A stretch of DNA of 64,000 bases from Anaeramoeba flamelloides. Taxonomy: Eukaryota > Metamonada > Anaeramoebidae. The stretch spans positions 6,717,001-6,781,000 of the forward strand of contig JANTQA010000036.1 of assembly GCA_027625915.1 (NCBI GenBank). The letters run 5' to 3'. The position numbers and the translations under genes were made by a program. Within the stretch, counting starts at the first letter, position 1. The number at the start of each line of letters is the position of its first letter. The notes below the pieces were generated by a model that worked only from the letters and a program-made list of their open reading frames with translations, made no database searches and was not told the DNA's origin. Shown piece by piece: positions 20,575-31,307 of this stretch.

Positions 20575-20678
20575 CCTCGCATTTCCTAAAAGGCTGTGTC
20601 CGAGAATTGTGCCTTAAAAACAAAACATTGTGCTCTCTTTGATTCATTAGAGTGTGAGTTAAAAAGTGAACAGACTGT
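20575..20678. mobile_element. family A foldback MITE, degenerate fragment
   Basis: Contains ATTGTGCCTTAAAAACA and ends GTGTGAGTTAAAAAGTGAA-CAGACTGTATA, recognisable as a decayed family A right half, 38 bp before the better copy at 20716. Confidence 0.45.
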
Positions 20679-20715
20679 ATAAAAAAAAATAAAATTATCC
20701 ATTTTTTTGGAAATA

Positions 20716-20910
20716 CAGTCAGTTCCTCTTTTAAGGCACAAACTTTCAACCAAATTTAAAGTACAAAAAAAATCTCAAATTAAGGCACAAAATTCGGATT
20801 CTAGTAAAATAATTTGTTCTAAAAAATTCCAAAAAATGTAGTTTAATTTGAGATTTTTTTTGTACTTTAAATTTCGTTGAAGCTTTGTGCCTTAAAAGTA
20901 GAACTAATTG
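20716..20910. mobile_element. family A 195-bp foldback MITE, copy 2
   Basis: Starts TA|CAGTCAGTTCCTCTTTTAA and ends TTAAAAGTAGAACTAATTG. The right TA is mutated to TG. Same inner landmarks and exactly the same length as copies 1 and 3. Confidence 0.8.
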
Positions 20911-21511
20911 TGCCTTATTATTAAAAGTAATTCCTTTGAACTCAGATAGTTGATTTCAAGATCCCAAATTGTTTCCTAGCAAACACTTTGTTGAAAAAAG
21001 GCCAGATCCTCACAAAATCAATTAAAAATGAAATTTTTAGATATTGAATTAATCCCTTACTTTTTGATCTTGGAGAATAAAGTAATTTTTTTGATTTGAA
21101 TTGAGGAACAAAAAAAAATGATTTCATCCTGCTCTTTTGATCTTTACATTGACCGAATTCGTTTCAACTGTAAATTACATTTGCAAAAGTCTTCAGTGTT
21201 TTAATTTTATTAATTCTATTTTTTGATAACTGTTATGGATAATTTTATGATGCTTCTTGAGAAATGTGTCCAAAGAGTAAAAATTTAAAAAAGAAAAGAA
21301 AAGAAAGTGAAGTTGAGAATAAAAATGTTTGTTAATTAGAAATATTATTATTATTGAAGAGAATAATTTCACATTATTGAATTGGTTGTTCAAAGTTTAA
21401 TTTTTTTTTTTATTTTTTTTTTGAATAAACAAAAAACAATAAACAATCTGAACACCAAGTTTGGTAGTTTGGTGAAGAGTGGTTTTTTTTAAAAAATGGT
21501 TCTCAATTCTT
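20911..21511. other. spacer downstream of the G-gamma-like gene
   Basis: A 61-codon minus-strand ATG frame at 20942-21127 (MKSFFFVPQFKSKKLLYSPR...) is Lys/Phe-rich and unconvincing. Otherwise A+T-rich DNA that should carry the 3' end of the gene at 21512-21813. Confidence 0.35.
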
Positions 21512-21813
21512 TTAGAGAATTGTACAACACCCATCAAGATCTTCTGGTTTTTTCCATCTTCCGCTTGAGTTGTCAAAATCGGGTACAAGCGGATCTTCGA
21601 CTGTTGTTGAAAATTTTATTATTCTAATCAAAAGAAAGGGAGGTTAGGTAGGGAAAAGAGTTTACAGGATTTAATAAAAAAAAAAAAAAATTGAATAAAA
21701 AACGTTGTTTCTGGTTGTTTATTTTTGAAAGGAGTAAAAATTTACGATTGAATTGTTTTGTCTGATGATTCGTTTGTTCCAAGTTCTTCTTTTGAGAGAT
21801 TTGTTACACTCAT
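21512..21813 (-). CDS. heterotrimeric G-protein gamma subunit-like protein (59 aa, two exons)
   Basis: Exon 1 is 21813-21746 (ATG at 21813). The intron is 21745-21624, with donor GTAAAT, a CCTAAC branch-like site, a CCTCCCTTTCTTTT tract and acceptor ATTAG. Exon 2 is 21623-21512 (TAA). Phase 2 matches at the junction, which reads KTIQ-S-IIKFSTTVEDPLVP. G-gamma subunits have a short helix followed by the hallmark DPL(x)P turn and a prenylated C-terminus; here DPL is residues 33-35 and the protein ends GCCTIL. CTIL is a CaaX box whose Leu predicts geranylgeranylation, and CC-aaX ends are known in fungal G-gamma. It would anchor a G-beta/gamma dimer to the membrane. It is shorter than typical (68-110 aa), with a reduced N-terminal coiled coil and no RIKVS motif. 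An in-frame stop lies just upstream of the ATG. It could be another small prenylated protein. Confidence 0.6.
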
Positions 21814-22899
21814 TTGGAATTAATTTTTACAAATTTAATAAAAAAATATGGAATGGAGAGTTGTGAAAAAATAACTGAAAATTTTTTACAAATTATACAA
21901 ATGAGTTTCAGGAACATATTTTTCGAGAAGAAAATGCTTTGGTTTGGAAATGTTTTTTGGAGTCAAATTTTGTAGTTTTAAAAATTTCATGGTATTTTGT
22001 CCAAATAAGAAAAGTTTGATGGTTTGGTTTTGCAAGACGGGAGGGTTGGGGGATAATTTTTAAGAAACAAGAGTTTGCAAATAAAAAAAATTTTCCAAAA
22101 CCTAACTCAAAATGTAAAAAACTTGTTTGGGCAAATTAAAAATTGGTTTTGACCATTTAATTTTTGTTTACTCATATTTAAACTTGATTTGATTGAAAAA
22201 TATCGATAATTGTAAATAAAAAGATCAATATTTTTAAACAAGCTTTCTCAAAAGATGTTTTCAAGAATTATACATCAACACATTATGAAATTCTATGAGG
22301 GAAATTAAATATTTTTGTTTGATCTTAAGAATTATAAAATTTGAAATTTTACATGGATTGAAGTAAATCCTTTATTGGAAAATCGATTAAAAATTTTATT
22401 CCATTTATTTTGTAGCTACTATTAAAGTGTGCAAAATTTTCTTTCTGCTTTTTGTAAAAAAAGATCAAACAAAATAACTTATTTTAAAAAAGTTAAGAGA
22501 ACAACGACCCATTAGAGTGAAAACCAAAACACAACAAGAATTTCAGAAGGCAAATAGTTTTTCATTTTGAATACTTTTAGTTGGTAACAAAGGACTGAAA
22601 AAGAAAAAAGGTTTTTAAGACTCTCCTACAAGATAGAAACTTTTTAGTCAAAATACCACATATTATCCTCCTTCTGAAACAAACCCAAGTAAACGAGAGC
22701 TAAATCTTAAATTTTCAAATTATTAGAATATTTTTTTATATTCTCTTTCGTTTTATTAGGCTTTACTATCAGGAAATTTGAAAAAAGATTATCTTGTCTC
22801 TGTACGGTCTATTGTTTTTTGGTTCTTAGATGTTGGATCTTTTAATTCTTGTTAATTTTAATACCGGTCCTGTTGTCAAAAGAATACTTGTTGAAAAGA
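21814..22899. other. upstream region of the G-gamma-like gene
   Basis: A+T-rich. A short plus-strand frame near 22500-22565 (EQRPIRVKTKTQQEFQKANS) and one near 22830-22960 (LILVNFNTGPVVKRILVEKI) look like decayed coding sequence; the second runs into the family K repeat. No intact gene. Confidence 0.35.
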
Positions 22900-23320
22900 T
22901 TAATTCATGTTTCCAAATAAAAAGCATGTTTTTTTGTTATAGAAGACCTATACCCTAATTAAATTTTCTCACTGATAATAAACCCTAAAAAATATGGTCT
23001 TGGTTTCTTAAAGTTCTATTATTTGAAGAGTAATTCTAAAAATGAAGGATCAAATTTACAATTTATCTCAAAAAATAGAGTTAAAATATTAAGAAAGTTT
23101 TTAAGATCAAAAAAACAAAAAATTTCAAAAAAAGAGAGAATATTATGAAAAATTTTCAACAAATTGCGTTCCTAATTTAAAATTCACTAAAAATCTCTAA
23201 GAAGTTTACTACAAAATTGATTATAACTTAGGTGTACTAATGCGTAACGAATTGGATGTTACTTTGGGACAAGAAAAAAAAAAGCACAGATTATATATTT
23301 CGAAACATGGAGCATAGTAG
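22900..23320 (+). repeat. dispersed repeat family K, copy 2
   Basis: Aligns by eye with 1560-2000 and 34060-34480: TTAAAGTTCTATTATTTGAA, GGATCAAAT, ATTTTCAACAAATTGCG, ACTTAGGTGTACTAATGCG, AAAAAGCACAGATTATAT. Divergence is high, so it is old. Confidence 0.55.
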
Positions 23321-24634
23321 CTTGGCAGGAATTATTTTGATCACTGTATTAAAAGTTTTTTTTATTCTTCAATTTACTATATAAAAACCAGAATTGCCTT
23401 CGTTGAGTATTTTAGTTTTCCTATTTGATGTATTTCGATATACAGTCTTTGGTTAAGCATTTCCTTCTTGATGACAGAAATAATTGATTTTGAATTTTAA
23501 ATGGGAAAATTTTTTACTTTATTTTAAATTTCCTTTTTCAAACTAAGCTTTTAAACGACAACACACTTCTTTGAAAAATTCAATTTATAAAAAAAAATAT
23601 GGAAAAGAAAGTGAAAATTTATTCGTATTTATACTCCAAATACCAAAAGTCGATACAAAATAAAATTTTTCTGTTATTTTTTCTTCAAATTCAAATTGAT
23701 GAGGTTAGGTGAATATATTTGAAGAAAAGTTCGAAAAAATGTGATTTATGGTTTTTCTTTAGAAATTTTAAAAAGATATTGTGTTTATTTGGTGCTTTGG
23801 AAAAAAGATTTTTTTTTCTGCAAAGGACTAAAAAGTAAATGAATTTTTTCAATTTCATACCCACCAATCAAAATAAATTCTGTAATACCAATGATCCAGT
23901 TTACCTTACCGCCTTCAATTTGTATTGAGGTAAAAAAAAATTTTTTTTTCAAAAAATACCTTTTTGAATAACTATTGAGACTCATGCCAAGCCAAAAGAT
24001 CAATCAGTATAGAAGGGAACTAACAAGTTTTCACACCATACACATGATAACACCTTTTCAAATTTCAGAGAAAGTAAACATTCAAGAAGTTCTTACATAA
24101 TATCAATTTTTAGTGCTACATTTTCTAAGAAATCGGATAAATGTAATCATTTATTTTAATAAACAAATAATATGGAAATTTACCCTAGCGAAATATCTGT
24201 ACGTACTTTTAAATTATTGAAATCAACATTGGAAAAAATAGATCAGAAAAAAATAAAATAAAATATTTATTTTAGTGGACTTATATGATGTAGTGGTGCA
24301 CCTCTGTTTTCTTTACATGGATTTATTATTAATTCTGAATTGAAATTATCAAATCTGAAAAATATTGAGTAAATCATTTTGCTATCATATTTTAAACTAA
24401 TTTCCAAAATGAATTTAAAAGTTTTATTTCCAGTTATTATATAATTTGTCTAATTTAGATCTGGCTAAAGAAAAAAGGTCCATTTTTTAATTTCTTTTTT
24501 ATCCATATTTGTTTGGTATTCTTATTAATTATTTTCTTACAAGATTTTAAAAACCCAAATAATAATAAATCTTCTATTGGACATTTTTTCACCTTATTTA
24601 TTTGTCTTTAAGTTGAAAATTTTATTTTTATTAT
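23321..24634. other. intergenic DNA with coding-like fragments
   Basis: Contains family J copy 2 (23501-23625). On the minus strand 23785-24003 includes a protein-like stretch (SIQIEGGKVNWIIGITEFIL) with no usable start or splice pair. On the plus strand 24172-24372 reads MEIYPSEISVRTFKLLKST and later GAPLFSLHGFIINSELKLSN in the same frame but with two in-frame stops. No intact gene model could be made. Confidence 0.35.
23501..23625. repeat. family J foldback repeat, copy 2
   Basis: Decayed unit: GGGAAAATTTTTTACTTTAT at one side, GAAAAGAAAGTGAAAATTTA at the other, with CACACTTCTTTGAAAAATTC between, matching the layout of 15834-15950. Confidence 0.45.
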
Positions 24635-25030
24635 TTTTTCATTTTGAGAATTCCAACTCCTTTTAGTTTAGTTTTTGAAGTACTATTATTTTGTTTTTGC
24701 AATGATAAAAATATTTGTAAAAAGAATTTGGAAACAAATTTTGAAAAAAGGTTTTGTAAAATAATAATAAATAGTAATGGGGTAAGAAATGCAAGAAACC
24801 ACTCGTTTATTATGTTACAAATATATAAGAGAGATAACAATAAATTTTCAAAAATAGGCTTTTATTGATTTTTTTTTTATATTTGATTTCAAAACAATTA
24901 TTTGGGAAAGTGATCTTTTGTGTTTGGTATTCTAAAGGTAAATATTTATTTCAATATACACATTTTGGGGTATTTTTTTTTTTTTTTTGGTTTAATCTTT
25001 TAATTAATTCCAATTATTCATCAGGGTATT
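24635..25030 (+). repeat. dispersed repeat family O, copy 2
   Basis: Counterpart of 13640-14110 on the opposite strand. It has ATTTTGAGAATTCCAACTCC, AATAATAAATAGTAATGGGG, then a frame with LFGKVIFCVWYSKGKYLFQ. The same-frame similarity between the copies suggests a common decayed ORF. Confidence 0.55.
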
Positions 25031-25099
25031 CTTATAGATTCAATATATAACTATTAATTTAAATTTTTAAAATAATAAAAAAATAATAATAAAAATTTA

Positions 25100-25294
25100 C
25101 AGTCAGTTCCACTTTTAGGACACAAACTTTGAACGAAATTTAAGGCACAAAAAAATCTGAAATTAAAGTACAAAATTTGAAATTTTTTTTAAAACAATTT
25201 ATTTTACTAGAATCTGAATTTTGTGCCTTAATTTGAGATTTTTATTGTCCCTTAAATTTCGTAGCAGTTTGTGCCTTAAAAGTGGAACTGACTG
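25100..25294. mobile_element. family A 195-bp foldback MITE, copy 3
   Basis: Best-preserved ends of the family: TA|CAGTCAGTTCCACTTTTAG ... TTAAAAGTGGAACTGACTG|TA (TA at 25098-25099 and 25295-25296). Exactly 195 bp like copies 1 and 2. Confidence 0.85.
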
Positions 25295-25296
25295 TA

Positions 25297-25422
25297 TAAT
25301 TTTAATTGAATAGTTTCGGAGTCATTATCAAATTTTTTTTTGTTATAAATTGAAAAAATTGATTTGAAAAATCCACTCTTAATCATTAAATTATAGTTTT
25401 TTTAAGTTTAAAATGATTATTC

Positions 25423-25453
<31 letters not shown>

Positions 25454-26913
25454 TGAAATTATGTTGATTTTTTCTGTATAATTATTTTTAAACTTGGTGA
25501 TTGGATTTTCAAGGTGTGTTTTTTACATGCACCTTTCATCTACATTGAAATTTCTTTTTTCTTCAAATCAAATTATTAAAGAAATAATTTGAAAATCGTT
25601 TTGGTTTTTGAAATATTCAAAAAATGAGAAAAAAAGAACTAAATTTTAAATTGTTTTAATCATTTTGGAAAATAACTTGAAAGTAAGTTTGATTTTGTAG
25701 TAATCAGATTATTATCACATTTTTTGATTTCAAGATATTTTAGAACTTTTTTTACGAATTTGCTATTATATTTATTAGAAGAATTTTTTTCAATTTATTA
25801 GTCCCTTAAAAGTACTAATTCATCTTTGAAAATAGTTAATAAAGTAATTTTAGTCTTATATTAATCATATTTTTACTTTGTTTTGAAATTTAAAGATAAT
25901 ATAAAATTTTTATTGAATTTGTTTTGAAATTTTATAGAATGATTTTTTAGTTTAATAGACCCTGAATTAAAAATCAAAACATTCTTTAAATTCAATAGGT
26001 TATTAGAATTATAATGTCATAAAAGATTATTTCAATTTGATTTTTTTTTTTTATTATGGGAACCTTAATTGTTTAACTTATCATCTGTGAAATAAAATCT
26101 TGGGGATTGTATATTTTCGGATTTTTTTGGGATTTTATTCAGTGACTAATAAATATCATTTTTTGATCCAAACATTTTTGAAATTCAAAAGTCATAAAAA
26201 TGTAAAACATAAGCTATTTATTTAACATCATCTGCAAAGACCAGTCACATTCTATTGAATTGTATTTATACTGTGACACTCACTCTATTATATTTTAATA
26301 TGAAGAGGCTAACTTGATCCATTCATGTGTTTTTGTTTTGCGACCTTTTCGAGGTAATTTTATAATTTTGGAACAGTTATTAATAGGTTTTGCCCAAATA
26401 ACGAATTTTCGAAAAAAAAAACTTGAAAATTTAAATTTTAAAAATTTCCAAGACTTAATACTATCAGTTCTATAAAAACATTGTTGGTCAAAAAAGTAAG
26501 CTCACTTTAAACTCAGATTTGGATCCTCCTTACTAAAAGAAAAAAAAAACTCTCTCAAATGAGAACAAAATAACCGAAATAACGTATTTTTCGTAGGATT
26601 AAAAATAAGCTTATCTTGTGTTAAATTACTTTTTAAAAACAAACTCGAAATAAAAACCTTCAAGAAAGTAACAAGGAAGTTTTTCCAAGAATGTCGATTT
26701 TGCAATAGACACTCATTGAAACTAAAATGAATGGAAAGTACTTTGTCTTATTTAAGAATAAAGTTGGGTCTTCTTCAGAAAAGTGAGTTTAATACCTTCT
26801 GATTAAGAAAAATTATAAAAATTACCAAAAAATATAACAAATCATTTTATGACTATTATTCCAAATTACTTTCCAACAACTTTCTTATCTGCAATTAATT
26901 CCCAATTCAACAA
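25297..26913. other. intergenic DNA upstream of the Lys/Glu-rich gene
   Basis: A TA microsatellite lies at about 25424-25447. The frame at 26502-26705 (minus) has no ATG. A plus-strand frame near 26326-26430 (HSCVFVLRPFRGNFIILEQL) is suggestive but unsupported. The promoter of the 26914 gene lies at the right end. Confidence 0.35.
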
Positions 26914-27981
26914 ATGTTCAACAATATGTATTTATATAGCAACCATCAAAAAAGGAAGAAAAACACCTTTTCTAAGCACCAAGCATCCTTTTTAAGAAAA
27001 AAACAAAGGATGATCGAAATTGCTACGAGAAAAAATTTACCAAAATCACCACACAAACAACAAGATTTAAACTTACTTGCAGTCGGTCGCCGTGACTTGG
27101 AGAGCTACTACCGATCCCACTCCCCTAAAAAAACTACACAAAGTCACAAAAACATTCAACAAAACCAAAAAAAACGGAGGTTCAATCAACAAAGCCCAAA
27201 AAAGAAATTAAATATTGTCAAAAGCCCTGTGGAAAAAAAGAACAAAAACATAAAAATAAAGAAAAAGATCGAAACAGAACAAGAACAAGAAAAAGAAAAA
27301 CAAGAAGAACAAAAAAAAGAACAAAAAAAAGAAGAAGAAAAAGAAAAAGGGAAGAAAAACAAAAAAACTACTGAAAAAGAATCCGAAATTGAAAATATTT
27401 TAATTGATGAAATTATTCCAAAAGAGCAATCAGGGATTATTTCCAAAAGCAAAGGGGAACAAGGAAACGGAGTTGGTTTGGGCAAAGAACTAGAAGATGA
27501 AGAAAAGATCGAATTAAATTCGATTTTGGAGAATCAAAAAAACCACAAATATAAAGAAAAAGATCGCCAAAATATTACGAACAAAACTTATGAAGACAAA
27601 GACAAAAGGAAAGAAGAACAAGAAGAGCTTTTAGAAGAAGAAACATCCAAAATAATTACTGAACCAGACCAACCTGATTTTGTTAAAAAAAATTTTTCTG
27701 GTAACCAGAAAGAAAAAAAAACCTCAAAAAAAAAATCATCAACTATCTCCTCAAACACTACGAGATCAAAAAAAAAGAGATCTCAAATCAGAAAAAAAAG
27801 GAAAAAACGCAGGAGAAAAAAGAAGCAAAAAATGGAAAGTAGACTCCTTGTACCAGAAAGTTGGCCGATTATTGGCTCACTTCAACCAAAAATTATAAAA
27901 TTTCTTGAAAAAGTGAAATTGAAAAATCCTTCCTCAAGAAAAAGAAAACATCATGAAACTGATAGTTGCTTTATTCAATAA
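26914..27981 (+). CDS. basic Lys/Glu-rich low-complexity protein
   Basis: Intronless 355-residue frame, ATG at 26914, TAA at 27979. The N-terminus is basic (NHQKRKKNTFSKHQASFLRK). Residues about 115-150 form a Lys/Glu/Gln charged-helix or coiled-coil tract (EQEQEKEKQEEQKKEQKKEE). Residues about 265-305 contain a dense Lys/Arg run (RSQIRKKRKKRRRKKK) that would act as a nuclear or nucleolar localisation signal. The end (ESWPIIGSLQPKIIKFLEKV) is more complex and is the part most likely to be conserved. No enzyme or binding domain is visible. It may be a nuclear protein; function unknown. Codon use is as A-rich as its surroundings. Confidence 0.65.
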   Translation: MFNNMYLYSNHQKRKKNTFSKHQASFLRKKQRMIEIATRKNLPKSPHKQQDLNLLAVGRRDLESYYRSHSPKKTTQSHKNIQQNQKKRRFNQQSPKKKLNIVKSPVEKKNKNIKIKKKIETEQEQEKEKQEEQKKEQKKEEEKEKGKKNKKTTEKESEIENILIDEIIPKEQSGIISKSKGEQGNGVGLGKELEDEEKIELNSILENQKNHKYKEKDRQNITNKTYEDKDKRKEEQEELLEEETSKIITEPDQPDFVKKNFSGNQKEKKTSKKKSSTISSNTTRSKKKRSQIRKKRKKRRRKKKQKMESRLLVPESWPIIGSLQPKIIKFLEKVKLKNPSSRKRKHHETDSCFIQ

Positions 27982-28268
27982 TAATGATTTGAATTTCATT
28001 CTTTTTTTACATTTTTTTCTAGAATAATTTCACAAAGATTAATAATCACAATAATGTTAAATACACAAGCTGAAACATAAAGCCCCTATTTTTAAGAATT
28101 TTTTTCTAAAAATCAATTTTTTATCGCACATAATCTGGAATATTACATCAACTGTTTCTTCAAAAAATTGATTTCACAAAAAAAACTCTTAAAATAGAAA
28201 AGTCATACTAATGCTTGTGTAACTGCTACATTTCCTAATTAATATTGAAAAAATTTTTATTTCGATTT
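27982..28268. other. 3' flank of the Lys/Glu-rich gene
   Basis: A+T-rich; no feature recognised before the Mutator-like element. Confidence 0.4.
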
Positions 28269-28277
28269 GTCAAAATA

Positions 28278-29050
28278 GGGTGTTTGAAATATTCCCGAAA
28301 ATACCCGAAAATCGAAAATACCCGAAAATTTTTTAACCACATAAAAACACGTTATGTACAACTTCTAAGAATCCCCAGTGCCAATATACTCAGTTTAACG
28401 GTAAAATAACAATTTTACTTTCAGACAAAATATTTTTTTTTGAATTTTCTACTTTAAACTAACACAAAGAGTTTTTTGGTACCTTTTGAGAATATTTGAG
28501 TAATTGTTGGTACTTATTAGGGTACGTGTCTGGGTATGTCATTGTATGCTTGGTTTGTGTATGGGTATGTTAGGGAAAACAGTTCCTTTTATAGAATGGG
28601 AAGTTAAATAAAGTTTGGCTTGGGTCACCTTATGTAGGACATGGGTATGTATTGTATGATTAGATATTACTCGGTTATTTTGGATTGTATTTAATATTAC
28701 AAAATTATGGGTAATGATACACAATTAGAAATTTTCTTAACAAGGACATTTTCTCTCATTTAGTTAATACCATTTCAAAATGATCAGAAATGTTACAGTC
28801 ATCCAAGATACTTATTCCTTTCACACAAAATTGGTTGAATAGCATTCCCTATTAAATTTGTAATTTTTTTAAATGAAGAAAATTTCAGAAAAAAAAAATT
28901 TTTTCGAAAATAAAATTCCAAATTTACCTTTAAACTGAGTATATTTGCACGAGTGAACCTTAGAAGTTGTTCAAAAAGTGTTTTTTCGTGGTTAAAAAAT
29001 TTTCGGGTATTTTCGATTTTCGGGTATTTTAGGGAATATTTGATAGATTC
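28278..29050. mobile_element. Mutator-like (MULE) non-autonomous foldback element
   Basis: 773 bp bounded by a perfect 9-bp direct repeat GTCAAAATA (28269-28277 and 29051-29059), the duplication size typical of Mutator-like elements. The terminal inverted repeats are about 170 bp and well conserved: AAATATTCCC, then AATACCCGAAAATCGAAAAT and ACCCGAAAATTTTTTAACCA, then an ACAACTTCTAAG / ATACTCAGTTTAA block, all present inverted at the right end. The interior has no ORF; it contains GTATG-rich sequence and a segment related to the family L element at 18680-19213. It looks recently active relative to other repeats here. Confidence 0.75.
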
Positions 29051-29059
29051 GTCAAAATA

Positions 29060-29872
29060 TTTTACTTCGTTATCAAAATAATTAGTTGAAAAAGTACAGA
29101 GATCTTCACAAAATCAATAAAAAATAAAAATTTTCACCAAGGTAGAGGTTCATCCGGTAAAGTGATAAATAATTTATATATTTATTTTTTTTAATACTGC
29201 TAAATTCAAATTAAACAAACTTAAATTTTCTCCAAGTCCAATCAGGAAGAGATAAATTAATATGAAGTCTAAAATCAAAGCATGTCGCTATTGAAAGTAA
29301 ATCATATTAGTGCACCCATTGTTGAAATGCCTCTAAAACTCCCATTAGTAAAAAAGTAATAAAATTTGATCTTATCAATGAAAAATTTGATTTGGATATT
29401 AAACTTTGTTTCTGTAAAAGTGTCCCAACATTTTCTTTAAAATCAATTATTTTTTATAATTGGCCTTTTAAGAACAAATAAGAAATAAACTTAATAATAT
29501 ACTTCAAAGAATTGTTGATATCTTTCTGATATAAAACTCATTATTCAATAGATTTTCGTAAAAAATTGAAAAACTCAAATTCTTATATTCCCATTTAGAA
29601 AAATGAGAATGTTTGTCTTGATCTCTACTTGTTATTTGAATAATATAAAGGAAACAATTTTCACTTCATTTTTCATATTTTTCTTTTCGAAATCAATTCC
29701 CCAAACGAAGTAGGTTGGGATTTGTTGTCTCTATTTGAAAAAGGAAATGAAAATGAATGAAATTATTACCCATTTATTGTTCAAATATCAGGATCAAAGA
29801 TTAAATAAACTTCCAATATAAATCAATATTATTTCTCAACAATCATTTTCCACAGTTTCAATAACATTATAA
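29060..29872. other. A+T-rich spacer with family J copy
   Basis: Only the foldback unit at 29655-29770 is recognised. Confidence 0.4.
29655..29770. repeat. family J foldback repeat, copy 3
   Basis: CAATTTTCACTTCATTTTTC on one side and GAAATGAAAATGAATGAAAT on the other, with GAAGTAGGTTGGGATTTG and CTCTATTTGAAAAAGG between. Confidence 0.5.
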
Positions 29873-30273
29873 CCGTTTTGGAAAAAAAGTTAAACAGAGT
29901 TTTTCATTGGGAACATCACTGAAAATGAAAAGTAAAATCAATTAAAAGAAGAAACCAATTAACTTTAAATAATAACCCATTATATTATTTTCAATCAACC
30001 CAACAATTACAATTTAAATCTACTTTCATTTATCGAAATCGTTTGTATGTTTTTAACCTTCCAAAAAATAGTCAATTTTTTGAACAAATTTTTACTAATT
30101 GATCAATCAAATAAAAACCCATACCAAAAGATACTATTACAAAAACTGTTATTGTACTGAATACTTCGTTTTGTCTTTATTTATTTATTTATTCTTTTTT
30201 TCATTGATCTTACTTTGAATTTTCAGTAATGTTCTCAATTAAAAACTGTGTTTCATTTTTTTTTCCACAATGG
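29873..30273 (+). mobile_element. family D Harbinger-like MITE, copy 2
   Basis: 401 bp with TAA on both sides (29870-29872 and 30274-30276). Ends CCGTTTTGGAAAAAAAGTT and TTTCCACAATGG; inner TIR TTGGGAACATCACTGAAAA and its inverse. About as long as, and closely similar to, copy 1. Confidence 0.75.
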
Positions 30274-30276
30274 TAA

Positions 30277-31307
30277 TAACACATCTTTACGAAGTGTCTA
30301 TTGATCTTGCAATAAAAAAAAATTGTAAAAGAATTTGGCATCAAAAAAAAACAAAAAAACAAAAAATGTACAAAAAAGTGAAAAAATGATTTCAATTTTG
30401 AAAATATCCAAAATAAATTTTTTCTTCCAATATCCATTCAAACCCTTTACAAATATATAATTCAACCATTATAACTGGGACCCTTTGTCGGAAAGTGAGT
30501 TAGTACAAAAAAAACAGAGAATTTTAGAGAAAAATAAGTTTTGGTAAAAAATTTAAGGGATGAATAATTAATATTCAGACTTCAAAATTTAAAAATATCT
30601 TGCTTAAAATGAGTTTTTATAATGTTTTTTTTTAAAAAATGTAAATTATTTGTGTAAAATAATATTTTTTTCTATCCAAAAAATAATTAATTAACTCAGA
30701 AGATTACTTTTATAAATAATAGTCATATTTTTTGAACATATCTAAAATTACAATTATATTTATGAAAATGAAACTAAAATAATCAACCTTGGGCCTTTTA
30801 TGTTAATAATTATCAAGTTAATCTTTCAAATTATTAAATTAAAAAAATATATAGTTTTTGAGGTTTTAAATATTAATTATTAAATATTAGAAGATTATTA
30901 TTTCGTGTTTCTATTTTTAGATTTAGAAAATTAATTAAAAAAAAAAACAAAAATCATAATTCATAAAGGTGATCTTTGAAAAAAAAAAATAATAGTTTAT
31001 TTTTTTTCAATTTTTTTTTCACTGAATAAATTTCATCAAAAACTGAAGAAGGGTTACAATGAATAAAAAAATCAATTGCTCGACTTATTATTATTGAAAT
31101 ATTGGAACACAAATGTAAGAACAAACTCATATAATAAAAAATAATAAGCCAACAAAAACATATTTTAATATTTTGGTCTGTTGCTATGAGAAAATTAACC
31201 CCCCTTTTTTTGTAAATCGAAGACATTTGAAAACAATGGATTGATATTAAAAAAAAGAAAAATAATTTCTTTCCAAGATAATTTTTTCTATTGCAGAACT
31301 AATCTTT
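30277..31307. other. A+T-rich intergenic DNA
   Basis: No gene supported. A 90-codon minus-strand frame at 30954-31226 contains low-complexity Phe/Ile stretches and is not convincing. Confidence 0.4.

Noticed and set aside
20477-20749. 90-codon minus-strand frame
   Set aside because: Overlaps the degenerate and the better family A MITE copies; repeat-derived.
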